From: Candidatus Firestoneibacteriota bacterium
Lineage (GTDB): Bacteria > Oederibacteriota > Muellerivitia > Muellerivitales > Muellerivitaceae
Assembly (NCBI GenBank): GCA_013286205.1
Contig: JABDGD010000013.1
Coordinates: 729-52,888, forward strand
DNA: 52,160 nucleotides
Direction: 5' to 3'
Numbering within the stretch: the stretch's first letter is position 1; the number at the start of each line of letters is the position of its first letter. Shown here in pieces: positions 7,988-15,294 of the stretch. Made by a program: the position numbers and the translations under genes. The notes under the pieces were generated by a model. That model was not told the DNA's origin, ran no database searches, and was given only the letters and a program-made list of their open reading frames with translations.

Positions 7988-8341
7988 ATGAATATCGCTT
8001 TGTGGGTATTGCAGGGATTTTTAGCGTTCGCTTTTGTGATGGCGGGCAGCATGAAGGCTTTTTCCTACGAGAAGTTTAAAAAGCAGGCGGGTGATCACGC
8101 GCCTGCTAAAAATTTAGCCCTCTTTATTGGTTTGTGTGAAATTGCTGGAGCGATTGGCCTCATTCTTCCCTGGGCAACGGGAGTGGTTCCGGTATTAACT
8201 CCGGTAGCCGCGTCGGCTTTGGCCCTGGTGATGATATTAGGAGTGGGTCACCATCTTCAGCATAAAGACCCCTTTTCAAAAGCAGTTCCGGCGTTCGTTC
8301 TTTTTGTTTTGAGCGCTTTAGTAGCGGTGGGGCGTTTCTAA
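7988..8341 (+). CDS. DoxX-like family membrane protein
   Basis: Inner-membrane protein of 117 residues with four predicted helices: 1-20 (ALWVLQGFLAFAFVMAGSMK), ~45-63, ~70-90 and ~98-115. The FVMAGSMKAFSYEKFKKQA segment after helix 1 and GLCEIAGAIGLILPW at helix 2 are typical of the DoxX_2 group. The ATG at 7988 is preferred to the GTG at 7976 because GGAGG sits 5 bases upstream of it. The family is poorly characterised; roles in redox homeostasis are proposed for some relatives. It stands alone between two hairpin terminators, so it is probably monocistronic. Confidence 0.82.
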   Translation: MNIALWVLQGFLAFAFVMAGSMKAFSYEKFKKQAGDHAPAKNLALFIGLCEIAGAIGLILPWATGVVPVLTPVAASALALVMILGVGHHLQHKDPFSKAVPAFVLFVLSALVAVGRF

Positions 8342-8355
8342 AACTGTCTGAACAT

Positions 8356-8394
8356 AAAAAAGCCTTCTGATTTTGGTCAGAAGGCTTTTTTTAT
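8356..8394. terminator. bidirectional terminator between DoxX-like and thiolase genes
   Basis: AAAAAAGCCTTCTGA (8356-8370) and TCAGAAGGCTTTTTTT (from 8377) form a long stem with loop TTTTGG. Runs of A and T on both sides allow termination in both directions, fitting the convergent genes. Confidence 0.9.
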
Positions 8395-9672
8395 TTAAAC
8401 TGATTCCAAGATCGCCGCGATGCCCATGCCGCCGGCGGTACAGATGGAAATGAGTCCGCGCTTTTTACCTTCAGTGGAAAGCAGTTTAGCCAGAGTGCCC
8501 GTGATACGGGCGCCGGTCGCGGCGAAGGGATGGCCCATCGCCAGGCTGCTGCCCATCACGTTCATTTTTTTGTGGTCCAGCGAGCCGATGGCGGAAGAGC
8601 GGCCCAGCACATCTTTGCAGTAGCTGTCACTTTCCCAGGCTTTCAAGGTGCAAAGTACCTGGCCCGCGAAGGCTTCGTGAATCTCAAAGTAATCAAAATC
8701 CTGAAAACCCAAGTTGTTGCGGGTCAGCAATTGCGAAACCGCTTTAGTCGGGGCCATGAGTAAACCCGCGCCATGCACATAATCGACTGCGGCCGTTTGA
8801 ACATCCACAATTTTGGCTAAGGGTTTGGCGCTGATTTTCTTCGCGCCGTCTTCGTTACCAATCAGCAAAGCGGCAGAACCATCGGTAAGGGGCGAGCTGT
8901 TACCGGCAGTGAGGGTTCCGGCCTTCATATCAAAAGCGGGTTTGAGTTTGGCGAGTTTTTCTATGGTGGTGTCGGCCCGCAGGGTTCCGTCTTTGGTTAA
9001 GCCCTGAAAGGGATAAACCAAATCGTTAAAGAATCCAGCGGCGTAAGCTTTGGTGCCGTTGATGTGGCTGGCCAAGGCCAACTCGTCCTGCGCCTCACGG
9101 GAAATTTTCCATTCTTTCACCATGAGCTCGCAATGCTCGCCCATGGACATGAGTGTGCGGGGCTCCCGCACGGCGGGTAGTTGGGGTTTTAAATCTTTCA
9201 GCGAGAAATGGCTAAGAACTTTCAACTTTTGGCCGAAGGTTCGCGCGCGGTTGAGGCCGAGTAACAACTTCTTCATACCTTCTGAAACTTCTATAGGAAG
9301 ATCGCTATTGGTATCTACGCCCGCCGCGATGCCCAGATCAATGGCGCCAGTGTGAGCCTTGAGCGCGATCTGCCAGGCGGTTTCCAGGCTGGTGCCGCAG
9401 GCCCGCTGAACGTTGTAGGCGGGGGTATTGGGGTCCAGTTCTGTGGACAAGACGCATTCACGGGCAAGGTTAAAGTCTGAGGAACTGTTGATGACCGCAC
9501 CGAGAGCTACGTCACCAAGTAAGTGATTTTGTAATTTGAATTTTTTGATCAGTTCATTCAGTGATGCCACCATGAGGTCTTTACGCGTGACGTTGGCATA
9601 GTTGGTTTGGCTTTTCACAAAGGGAATGCGGGCACTGCCGAGAACATAGACTGGTTTGGCTGAGGATTTCAT
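8395..9672 (-). CDS. thiolase family protein (acetyl-CoA acyltransferase)
   Basis: Thiolase of 425 residues, catalysing thiolytic cleavage or Claisen condensation of acyl-CoA. The nucleophilic Cys is in RACGTSLETAW (about residue 86), the His loop is GHPFAATGARI and the second Cys lies in SICTAGGMGIAAI near the C-terminus; NEDGAK and the FEIHEAFAGQVL loop are also canonical. Length and sequence resemble FadI-type beta-oxidation thiolases. The ATG at 9672 is chosen because AAAGGACGG precedes it; an upstream in-frame ATG at 9708 has no such signal. No FadB/FadJ partner is nearby. It is divergent from the tetR gene, so the TetR operator at 9745 could also affect it. Confidence 0.88.
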   Translation of the reverse strand: MKSSAKPVYVLGSARIPFVKSQTNYANVTRKDLMVASLNELIKKFKLQNHLLGDVALGAVINSSSDFNLARECVLSTELDPNTPAYNVQRACGTSLETAWQIALKAHTGAIDLGIAAGVDTNSDLPIEVSEGMKKLLLGLNRARTFGQKLKVLSHFSLKDLKPQLPAVREPRTLMSMGEHCELMVKEWKISREAQDELALASHINGTKAYAAGFFNDLVYPFQGLTKDGTLRADTTIEKLAKLKPAFDMKAGTLTAGNSSPLTDGSAALLIGNEDGAKKISAKPLAKIVDVQTAAVDYVHGAGLLMAPTKAVSQLLTRNNLGFQDFDYFEIHEAFAGQVLCTLKAWESDSYCKDVLGRSSAIGSLDHKKMNVMGSSLAMGHPFAATGARITGTLAKLLSTEGKKRGLISICTAGGMGIAAILESV

Positions 9673-9729
9673 ATATAGACCGTCCTTTCCGTGGGTAAAA
9701 ACTAGCACGAGGAAATTTAAAAATATAGG

Positions 9730-9758
9730 TTGACAGGTACCCTACCTACTAGTAGGAT
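9730..9758 (+). promoter_or_regulatory. tetR promoter with TetR operator 1
   Basis: TTGACA (9730-9735), a 17-base spacer and TAGGAT (9753-9758) form a promoter. The perfect palindrome CCTACTAGTAGG (9745-9756) covers the spacer and the -10, so binding would block transcription. The same core recurs before the efflux gene at 10368. Confidence 0.7.
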
Positions 9759-9776
9759 TGTCGCATGGAGGCCGTT

Positions 9777-10346
9777 ATGGAAAAGACAGACACCAAACAA
9801 AACATTTTAACCCTGGCCCAGGAGTTCATTCAGGTAAGGGGCTATAACGCCTTCAGCTATCAGGATATTTCAGACCGCTTGAAGATTCAAAAGGCCAGCA
9901 TTCATCACCACTACCACTCCAAGGAAGATCTGGGAGCGGAAGTGATGGAAGCTGCCCGGGTTCGGTTTATGGATTGGAATGCTTCCCTGGACGCGTCGCT
10001 GACGCCTTCCCAGAGGCTGGATTTGTTTTTGGAATCTCTCAATGCCTGGGCCAAGCAAAAAGACCGCATTTGTCTGACCGGTATTTTCAGCGCTGAATGG
10101 AATACCCTGCCACCGAAGGTGAAAAAGAAGGTGGACGAGTTCCAAATGATCCGCCGCCAATGGCTGGTCAAAACGCTTGAAGCGGGCCGCAAGAGCGGTG
10201 AATTTAAAGGCGGCAAGCCCGTGGAAGAACAGGCGATTTTTATTCAATCGGCTATTCAGGGCGCGCTGCAAATCGCCCGCCTTCAGGAAAAGCCGTCGCA
10301 TTATCTGGCAGTCGTTGAACAGGTTAAAGAGATGGTAAAAAAGTAA
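9777..10346 (+). CDS. TetR/AcrR-family transcriptional regulator
   Basis: Repressor of 189 residues. Residues ~8-55 carry the TetR helix-turn-helix: ILTLAQEFIQVRGYNAFSY, then DISDRLKIQKASIHHHYHSK. The C-terminal ligand domain is divergent, as usual; its single Cys (ICLTGIFSAEWNTLP) matches a motif common in the TetR_C group near YxAF-type regulators. The second ATG, at 9777, has GGAGG 5 bases upstream and fits the promoter start point near 9765; the ATG at 9765 would leave no leader. It is followed by the HlyD and MFS genes and flanked by two copies of its probable operator, indicating autoregulation and control of the pump. The inducer is unknown. Confidence 0.88.
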   Translation: MEKTDTKQNILTLAQEFIQVRGYNAFSYQDISDRLKIQKASIHHHYHSKEDLGAEVMEAARVRFMDWNASLDASLTPSQRLDLFLESLNAWAKQKDRICLTGIFSAEWNTLPPKVKKKVDEFQMIRRQWLVKTLEAGRKSGEFKGGKPVEEQAIFIQSAIQGALQIARLQEKPSHYLAVVEQVKEMVKK

Positions 10347-10361
10347 AAAAATTTGCCTCCG

Positions 10362-10390
10362 TTGCCTACCAACTAGTAGGTCGGAATAAG
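10362..10390 (+). promoter_or_regulatory. efflux operon promoter with TetR operator 2
   Basis: TTGCCT (10362-10367), 17 bases and AATAAG (10385-10390) form a moderate promoter. The spacer holds ACCAACTAGTAGGT (10368-10381), a near-palindrome sharing the CTAGTAGG core and placement of operator 1. Confidence 0.6.
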
Positions 10391-10408
10391 AAAAGAAAGG
10401 ATTCAATC

Positions 10409-11266
10409 ATGAAAACCATCCAAAACAAAATCGGAGCGGGGCTGGTGCTGACGGCAGTCTTGATCGCGGGAACGGCCTTATGGATTCAGGCTTCCCACTA
10501 TGAAAGCACGGACAACGCCTACACCGAAGCCCATGTAGCGACACTGTCGCCGAAAGTCGCGGGGTTAGTAACCGAAGTGCTGGTCGAAGAAAATTACCGG
10601 GTGAAAAAAGATCAGGTGCTTGTGCGCATTGATCCCCGGGATTATCAGAACGCGCTGGATTCGCTCAAGGCTGAACTGGGCGGCGTGGAGGCCTCACTGA
10701 AGCTGGCGGAGAAAGATTACAAACGCGCTTCCGCCTTATTCGCTGAAGAAGCGGTGCCGGAACAATACCGGGATAACAACGCGACAAAACTTCAGGAATT
10801 ACAAAAGAAGCGGGATGAGATTCAGGCTCGTATCGCGCAGGCTGAACTTAATTTGAGTTTTACGGAACTGCGCGCCCCGGCGGACGGCATCGTGGGCAAA
10901 AAACTGGTGGAGGCGGGCATGGTGGTGAGCCCGGGGCAGCCCCTGGTGTCCTTTGTGGATTCCAGAACGCCCTGGATTGTGGCGAACTTTAAAGAAACTC
11001 AGCTTAAAAAAATGACCATCGGCCAAAAGTGCGAAATCAAAATTGATTCCATCGGCGGCAAAAAATTTGAGGGTCAAATTGAAAGCTTTGCGCCGGGCAC
11101 GGGAGCGACCTTCGCGCTGATTCCGCCCGAGAACGCCACAGGAAACTTTACGAAAATTGTGCAAAGGGTCCCGGTGCGTATTCAATTTACGCCGGATTCC
11201 ATCCAGGGTTATGAAGACCGCATCGTGTCAGGGTTGTCGGTTGAAGCTAAAGTCCAACTGAACTGA
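10409..11266 (+). CDS. HlyD/EmrA-family efflux adaptor (membrane fusion protein)
   Basis: Periplasmic adaptor linking an MFS pump to an outer-membrane channel. Residues ~8-28 are a single N-terminal membrane helix. ESTDNAYTEAHVATLSPKVA then starts the EmrA-type barrel-sandwich domain, with the lipoyl half-motifs around residues 35-70 and 150-180 (LRAPADGIVGKKLVEAGMVV). The coiled-coil hairpin in between (~75-145) is shorter than in E. coli EmrA, making the whole protein 285 residues against about 390. A beta-barrel domain closes it. AAAGGATTC precedes the ATG. The MFS partner follows after 7 bases. No TolC-like gene is present, so the outer channel must be encoded elsewhere. Confidence 0.9.
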   Translation: MKTIQNKIGAGLVLTAVLIAGTALWIQASHYESTDNAYTEAHVATLSPKVAGLVTEVLVEENYRVKKDQVLVRIDPRDYQNALDSLKAELGGVEASLKLAEKDYKRASALFAEEAVPEQYRDNNATKLQELQKKRDEIQARIAQAELNLSFTELRAPADGIVGKKLVEAGMVVSPGQPLVSFVDSRTPWIVANFKETQLKKMTIGQKCEIKIDSIGGKKFEGQIESFAPGTGATFALIPPENATGNFTKIVQRVPVRIQFTPDSIQGYEDRIVSGLSVEAKVQLN

Positions 11267-11273
11267 GAAAGCC

Positions 11274-12818
11274 ATGAACGAGAAAGCCACCTTCAAACAA
11301 TGGATCGCGGTGATCGGAGCCCTCTTGGGTTCCTTCATGGCCATCCTCGATATCTCTATCACCAACGCGTCCCTGCAGGATATTCAGGGCGGCCTGAACG
11401 CGACGCTGGATGAAGGCGCCTGGATTTCCACGGCCTATCTGGTCGCCGAAATCGTGGTGATTCCCCTGACCGGCTGGCTGAGCCAGGTGTTTGGTTTGCG
11501 CCGCTACCTGCTTTACAGCGCGGCGGTATTCATTGTGGCTTCCATGCTCTGCGGCGTGGCTCACAGCCTGGGCGCGATGATTTTCTTCCGCGTCATTCAG
11601 GGTTTCTCGGGCGGGGTGCTCATTCCCCTGGCAGTTACCATCATTCTCACCAATTTGCCGGCGGGCCAAAAACCGCTGGGACTATCGCTCTTCAGCCTGT
11701 CGGCCACCTTCGCTCCTTGCATTGGGCCGACGATTGGCGGCTGGCTGACCGTGAACTACGCCTGGCCCTACATTTTCTATATCAACCTCGTGCCGGGCAT
11801 TCTGTTGATGTTCCTCGTGGGTTACGGATTGGACCAGACCCCGACCAAACTGGAACTGCTTCCACAGGGCGATTGGTGGGGCATCGTTTCCATGGCCTTG
11901 GCACTGGGCAGTCTGACCGTGGTACTGGAAGAGGGTGTGCGTAAAGACTGGTTCGGATCGGACCTGATTCTTTACCTGACGATTACCTGTGTGTTAGCCG
12001 CTGTTGTTTTTCTGGCGGTAGAAATTCACAATCCTAAACCTTTTATCAATATCCGGCTTTTGCTGCGCCGTAATTTTCTACTGGTGAATTTGGGCGCCCT
12101 GGCTTTTGGTTTCGGCATCTATGGCTCCATCTTTATCCTGCCGTTGTTTCTGGCGCAGATTGAGCATTACGACGCGACTCAGATTGGGGAGATCATCATG
12201 TGGTCGGGATTCCCGCAGCTTTTGATTATTCCGATTCTGCCCGCGCTGGTGAAGCGTTTTGACAACCGAATTTTGGCGGGATTGGGCTTCCTTCTTTTCG
12301 GTACCAGCGCTTTCATGAATGCCGGTATTACCAAAGATTGGGGCTATGACCAGTTTCTCTGGTCGCAGGTGGTGCGGGCGCTGGGTCAGCCTTTCATTAT
12401 TACCTGCATGTCGAACTTGGCTTATACGGGCATGGAGCCGGCGGAGGTCGGGTCGGCTTCGGGACTTTTTAACATGATGCGCAATCTGGGAGGCTCCATC
12501 GGTATCGGGGTTTTGGGCGCGATTCTGAATAACCGTTATCACCTGCACTTTACCCGCATCGCGGAGTCAACCAGCCGTTTTTCCATCGGGGCGCAGGAAC
12601 AGATCACTAATCGCACTGGAGTTTTTGCCCTGCGGTCCAGCGGCGAAAATCTGCACCAGGCGGTGGCGACGATTTTTAGCACCGTCAATCGTGAAGCTTT
12701 TGTGATGGCTTACAGCGACTGTTTTATGGCCATTGGGGTGATGTTTTACATCAGTGTGGTGTTGATCGCTTTTGTTCAAAAGGCCAAGGCGCCCGCGGGT
12801 GCCGGGGCCGCGCACTAA
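11274..12818 (+). CDS. DHA2-family MFS drug efflux transporter (EmrB/QacA type)
   Basis: Inner-membrane proton-driven exporter of 514 residues with about 14 helices, the DHA2 size. ILDISITNASLQDIQG corresponds to the family's helix-1 motif (EmrB has a DTTIVNVAL version). WISTAYLVAEIVVIPLTGWL precedes the loop-2 motif LSQVFGLRRYLL, and RVIQGFSGGVLIPLA is the helix-4 motif B with its Arg. GPTIGGWLTVNYAWPYIFYI is the antiporter motif C region. It lies 7 bases after the adaptor gene and should form an EmrAB-like pair. Substrates are probably hydrophobic toxicants; the TetR control supports induction by substrate. Confidence 0.92.
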   Translation: MNEKATFKQWIAVIGALLGSFMAILDISITNASLQDIQGGLNATLDEGAWISTAYLVAEIVVIPLTGWLSQVFGLRRYLLYSAAVFIVASMLCGVAHSLGAMIFFRVIQGFSGGVLIPLAVTIILTNLPAGQKPLGLSLFSLSATFAPCIGPTIGGWLTVNYAWPYIFYINLVPGILLMFLVGYGLDQTPTKLELLPQGDWWGIVSMALALGSLTVVLEEGVRKDWFGSDLILYLTITCVLAAVVFLAVEIHNPKPFINIRLLLRRNFLLVNLGALAFGFGIYGSIFILPLFLAQIEHYDATQIGEIIMWSGFPQLLIIPILPALVKRFDNRILAGLGFLLFGTSAFMNAGITKDWGYDQFLWSQVVRALGQPFIITCMSNLAYTGMEPAEVGSASGLFNMMRNLGGSIGIGVLGAILNNRYHLHFTRIAESTSRFSIGAQEQITNRTGVFALRSSGENLHQAVATIFSTVNREAFVMAYSDCFMAIGVMFYISVVLIAFVQKAKAPAGAGAAH

Positions 12819-12828
12819 GGAGGGGGTC

Positions 12829-13011
12829 ATGAGCTGGGAACAATACTTTGGCGCGGGTGATTTTGAAAAAACGAGACCGGACCGGATGTTGAAAGAAGTT
12901 AAGGAGTTGGTCCAGCGCAGGGACAACATGGTGGCGCGAGTGGTTTCGGTTTATGGGGGGCGAGAAAAACACCGCTCCCAACGGATGCGGCAGATGGTTT
13001 CATCAGTATAA
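12829..13011 (+). CDS. hypothetical 60-residue protein in the efflux operon
   Basis: Unrecognised small protein, 10 bases after the MFS stop. It has one of the best ribosome sites in the window (AAGGAGGGGG ending 3 bases before the ATG), which argues for real translation. It is soluble and strongly basic, with a central amphipathic helix (RMLKEVKELVQRRDNMVARV) and an Arg/Lys-rich C-terminus. It has no signal peptide, membrane helix or cysteine. The next gene, an SDR, begins 36 bases after its stop, so all four genes could share a transcript. Function cannot be inferred. Confidence 0.6.
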   Translation: MSWEQYFGAGDFEKTRPDRMLKEVKELVQRRDNMVARVVSVYGGREKHRSQRMRQMVSSV

Positions 13012-13047
13012 GTGTTTGGATGGTTAATAAAATCAGGGAGGTTTGTC

Positions 13048-13785
13048 ATGGCAAAGGATCGTTTTGAAAATAAGGTGGTTTTGATTACGGGCGGGAACAG
13101 CGGCATTGGTTTGGCCGCAGCCAAGAGAGTAGCGAGCGAAGGCGGCAAAGTGATTGTTACAGGTCGTGACGCCGAAAAACTGAAGAAGGCTGTGCAAGAA
13201 ATCGGAAGCAACGCCCAGGGCATTGTGGCGGACATCGCTAAGCTATCCGATCTCGACGCGCTTTATGCTGAGATTAAAACCAAATATGGCCGGTTAGACG
13301 GTTTGTTTGCTAACGCGGGTGTCGCCATCATGGAACCGCTGGAGCAGGTCACGGAGAAGAATGTTGATACTTTGATGGATACCAACTTTAAGGGAACCTT
13401 CTTCACGCTGCAAAAGGCCATTCCGCTTTTTTCCAAGGGAGCCCATGTGGTGTTGAACGCTTCAGTGGCGGATACCAAAGGCTCGGTTCCCATGGCGGTT
13501 TACGGCGCGACCAAAGCGGCGGTTCGTTCTATGGCCCGCACTTTTTCAGCCCATTTACTGCCGCAGGAAGTGCGCGTGAATGTGGTGAGTCCGGGGCCGA
13601 TTGAAACTGCTATCTGGGGGGGAGTGGACGCGGCGGGGATAACCGCACGCGCGGCGGCAGTGCCTTCTAAGCGTTTTGGAACGCCGGAAGAAGTCGCTGG
13701 CGCGGTAGCTTATCTGCTTTCAGACGAGGCTTCCTACATTATTGGAGCGGAGCTTTATGTGGATGGAGGCGTGAGCCAGTTATAA
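13048..13785 (+). CDS. short-chain dehydrogenase/reductase (SDR family)
   Basis: Classical SDR of 245 residues using NAD(P)H. The cofactor loop is GGNSGIGLAAAKR (residues ~14-26); VTGRD after beta-2 suggests NADP preference. Further motifs are the FANAGVAIMEPL strand (NAG), catalytic Ser in LNASVADTKGS, YGATKAAVR (Tyr and Lys) and VSPGPIETA. GAELYVDGGVSQL is the usual C-terminus. The ATG at 13048 follows AGGGAGG by 5 bases; the longer frame upstream overlaps nothing useful. Resembles glucose/ribitol dehydrogenase-like reductases used in aldehyde detoxification. Position downstream of the efflux genes suggests a shared stress-response operon (inference). Confidence 0.88.
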   Translation: MAKDRFENKVVLITGGNSGIGLAAAKRVASEGGKVIVTGRDAEKLKKAVQEIGSNAQGIVADIAKLSDLDALYAEIKTKYGRLDGLFANAGVAIMEPLEQVTEKNVDTLMDTNFKGTFFTLQKAIPLFSKGAHVVLNASVADTKGSVPMAVYGATKAAVRSMARTFSAHLLPQEVRVNVVSPGPIETAIWGGVDAAGITARAAAVPSKRFGTPEEVAGAVAYLLSDEASYIIGAELYVDGGVSQL

Positions 13786-13870
13786 ACGTAAGATGAACTT
13801 ACAAACTTGTAATCATTCGGCCGCCCAGTGGAAAGTAGAATGGGTGGCCACAAAAACTAAGGAGTTTATT

Positions 13871-14302
13871 ATGCCAATGATCGATGTTTATGCCGCAGCT
13901 GATCTTTTTCCAGCGGGAACGGACCGCCAGTTAGGCGAAGAGTTGACTTTAGCGGTTCTGCGCGCCGAAGGGGTCGCGGCACCCGGACCTTTTCACCTGA
14001 ACAATACGGCGGCTTATATTCACCGCATGCCCGCTGAAGCGGTTCAAACCGCGGCGACGGCTTTGGCCCGCACGGTGCGGATTCAAGTTGTCACTCCGCC
14101 TCACGCGTTGAACCGGGATGGGCAGAAGCAGTTGGTAAAAGAAATGACCGACATCGTCGTTAAAATCTCCGGCGATTCTTCTCAGGCGGGACGGACCTGG
14201 GTCATTCTGACTGAGGCCGCGGAGGGCGGCTGGGGAATGTTAAGTACCGCTTTTGGAAAAGAAGAGTTCGCCGCGCTGGCCGCTAAGGCTGCCGCTAAAT
14301 AA
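13871..14302 (+). CDS. tautomerase family protein (4-OT/cis-CaaD-like)
   Basis: Small enzyme of 143 residues. It begins Met-Pro, and Pro1 freed by Met removal is the general base of tautomerase-superfamily enzymes. Two beta-alpha-beta units can be seen, roughly 2-70 and 71-143, as in the fused-dimer cis-CaaD and MSAD group rather than the 62-residue 4-OT. HLNNTAAYIHRMP and RTWVILTEAAEGGWGM resemble the loops that carry active-site residues. AAGGAG precedes the ATG at 13871 and the Pro1 requirement fixes that start. Natural substrate unknown. It lies 85 bases after the SDR gene and may belong with it. Confidence 0.75.
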   Translation: MPMIDVYAAADLFPAGTDRQLGEELTLAVLRAEGVAAPGPFHLNNTAAYIHRMPAEAVQTAATALARTVRIQVVTPPHALNRDGQKQLVKEMTDIVVKISGDSSQAGRTWVILTEAAEGGWGMLSTAFGKEEFAALAAKAAAK

Positions 14303-14307
14303 TCACT

Positions 14308-15159
14308 TTAAAGCTGAGAGCGGGTTTTTCCGTTCTCAGCTGACTCTTGCCAGAGTTCCTCAATCTTTTTATAGGCTTCCAGTTCGTCGGTAAGCTTCTG
14401 AATGACCCGGGGAAGACTTTTAGGGCCGAGCACCAGCCGCAAGGGCGGCTCGGCCATTTCCACGGTTTTCAAAATCACTTTCACGCCCGTGGGTGCATCA
14501 CCCATCAGAAAATTGGACCGGAATTTTTGCACTTCATCCCGAAGAGGTTGATAGGGAGGAAGGGGCTGTGCCTGGGCCAGAGAACGTCCTGAAAAATCCG
14601 TGTCGAAGCCGCCAGGTTCCACGATAGTGACCTTGATACCAAAGGGGTTGAGTTCCTTCGCCAGGGATTCCGAAATGCCTTCCAAAGCGAACTTGGATCC
14701 GTTGTAAATACCCAGAAGCGGCATGCCGATGCGGCCTGCCAGGGATGAAATGTTCAGGATGTGTCCAGACCTTTGCTCCCGGAAGAAGGGAAGCCAGGTT
14801 TTTGTCACGTTTAAAAGACCAAAAACATTGGTTTCAAATTGAGCCCGGATTTCCTGGTCGCTGACTTCCTCAATCGCTCCATTTAAACCGTAGCCAGCGT
14901 TATTTACTAATACGTCAATTCTTCCAAAAACTTTCAAGGTTTCTTGTACGGCTGTTTCAACACTGGATTTATTCGTCACATCGAGTGTGAAGGTTTTGGC
15001 GGTTTGAGGATATTTTTGTTCCAGATCTTTAATCTGATCCACTTTGCGGGCGGTGGCGACGACTTGATCGCCCTGGGCCAGGGCTTGGTCAGCCAAAACA
15101 CGGCCAAAGCCGGTGGAACAGCCAGTAATGAACCAAACGCGGGGTGTTTTTTGAGACAT
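14308..15159 (-). CDS. short-chain dehydrogenase/reductase (SDR family)
   Basis: Classical SDR of 283 residues, longer than the 13 kb one by a C-terminal extension. Cofactor loop GCSTGFGRVLADQALAQG (residues ~11-28) with VVATARK suggests NADP. NNAGYGLNGAIEE, catalytic Ser in NISSLAGRIG, YNGSKFALEGISESLA (Tyr and Lys) and VEPGGFDTDFSG are all present. The group is usually annotated only as oxidoreductase, and some members reduce steroids or retinoids. The ATG at 15159 follows GGAGG by 8 bases. It is convergent with the tautomerase gene, the stops being 5 bases apart, and a hairpin is built from its own last codons. Confidence 0.88.
   Translation of the reverse strand: MSQKTPRVWFITGCSTGFGRVLADQALAQGDQVVATARKVDQIKDLEQKYPQTAKTFTLDVTNKSSVETAVQETLKVFGRIDVLVNNAGYGLNGAIEEVSDQEIRAQFETNVFGLLNVTKTWLPFFREQRSGHILNISSLAGRIGMPLLGIYNGSKFALEGISESLAKELNPFGIKVTIVEPGGFDTDFSGRSLAQAQPLPPYQPLRDEVQKFRSNFLMGDAPTGVKVILKTVEMAEPPLRLVLGPKSLPRVIQKLTDELEAYKKIEELWQESAENGKTRSQL
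14312..14341. terminator. hairpin inside the SDR 3' end, serving convergent genes
   Basis: AGCTGAGAGCGG (14312-14323) pairs with CCGTTCTCAGCT (14330-14341), a 12-base stem with one G-T pair and loop GTTTTT. It lies in the last codons of the minus-strand SDR, just past the tautomerase stop. There is no long T run, so terminator strength is uncertain. Confidence 0.45.
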
Positions 15160-15294
15160 CAAAAGCCTCCAAAGTCTTTCTATATAGAAAACTTAGTATG
15201 AGACTGGGCAAAGCCCAAATACAGAGGGAGGGATCAATATTTTTAAACGATTATGTTAGTCTTTCATCGCCTAAGCTCACTCGAAAGTGATTTC

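Noticed and set aside
12078..12548. 156-codon open frame opposite the DHA2 transporter
   Set aside because: Antisense shadow of a coding gene; Arg/His/Gln-rich with no recognisable motif.
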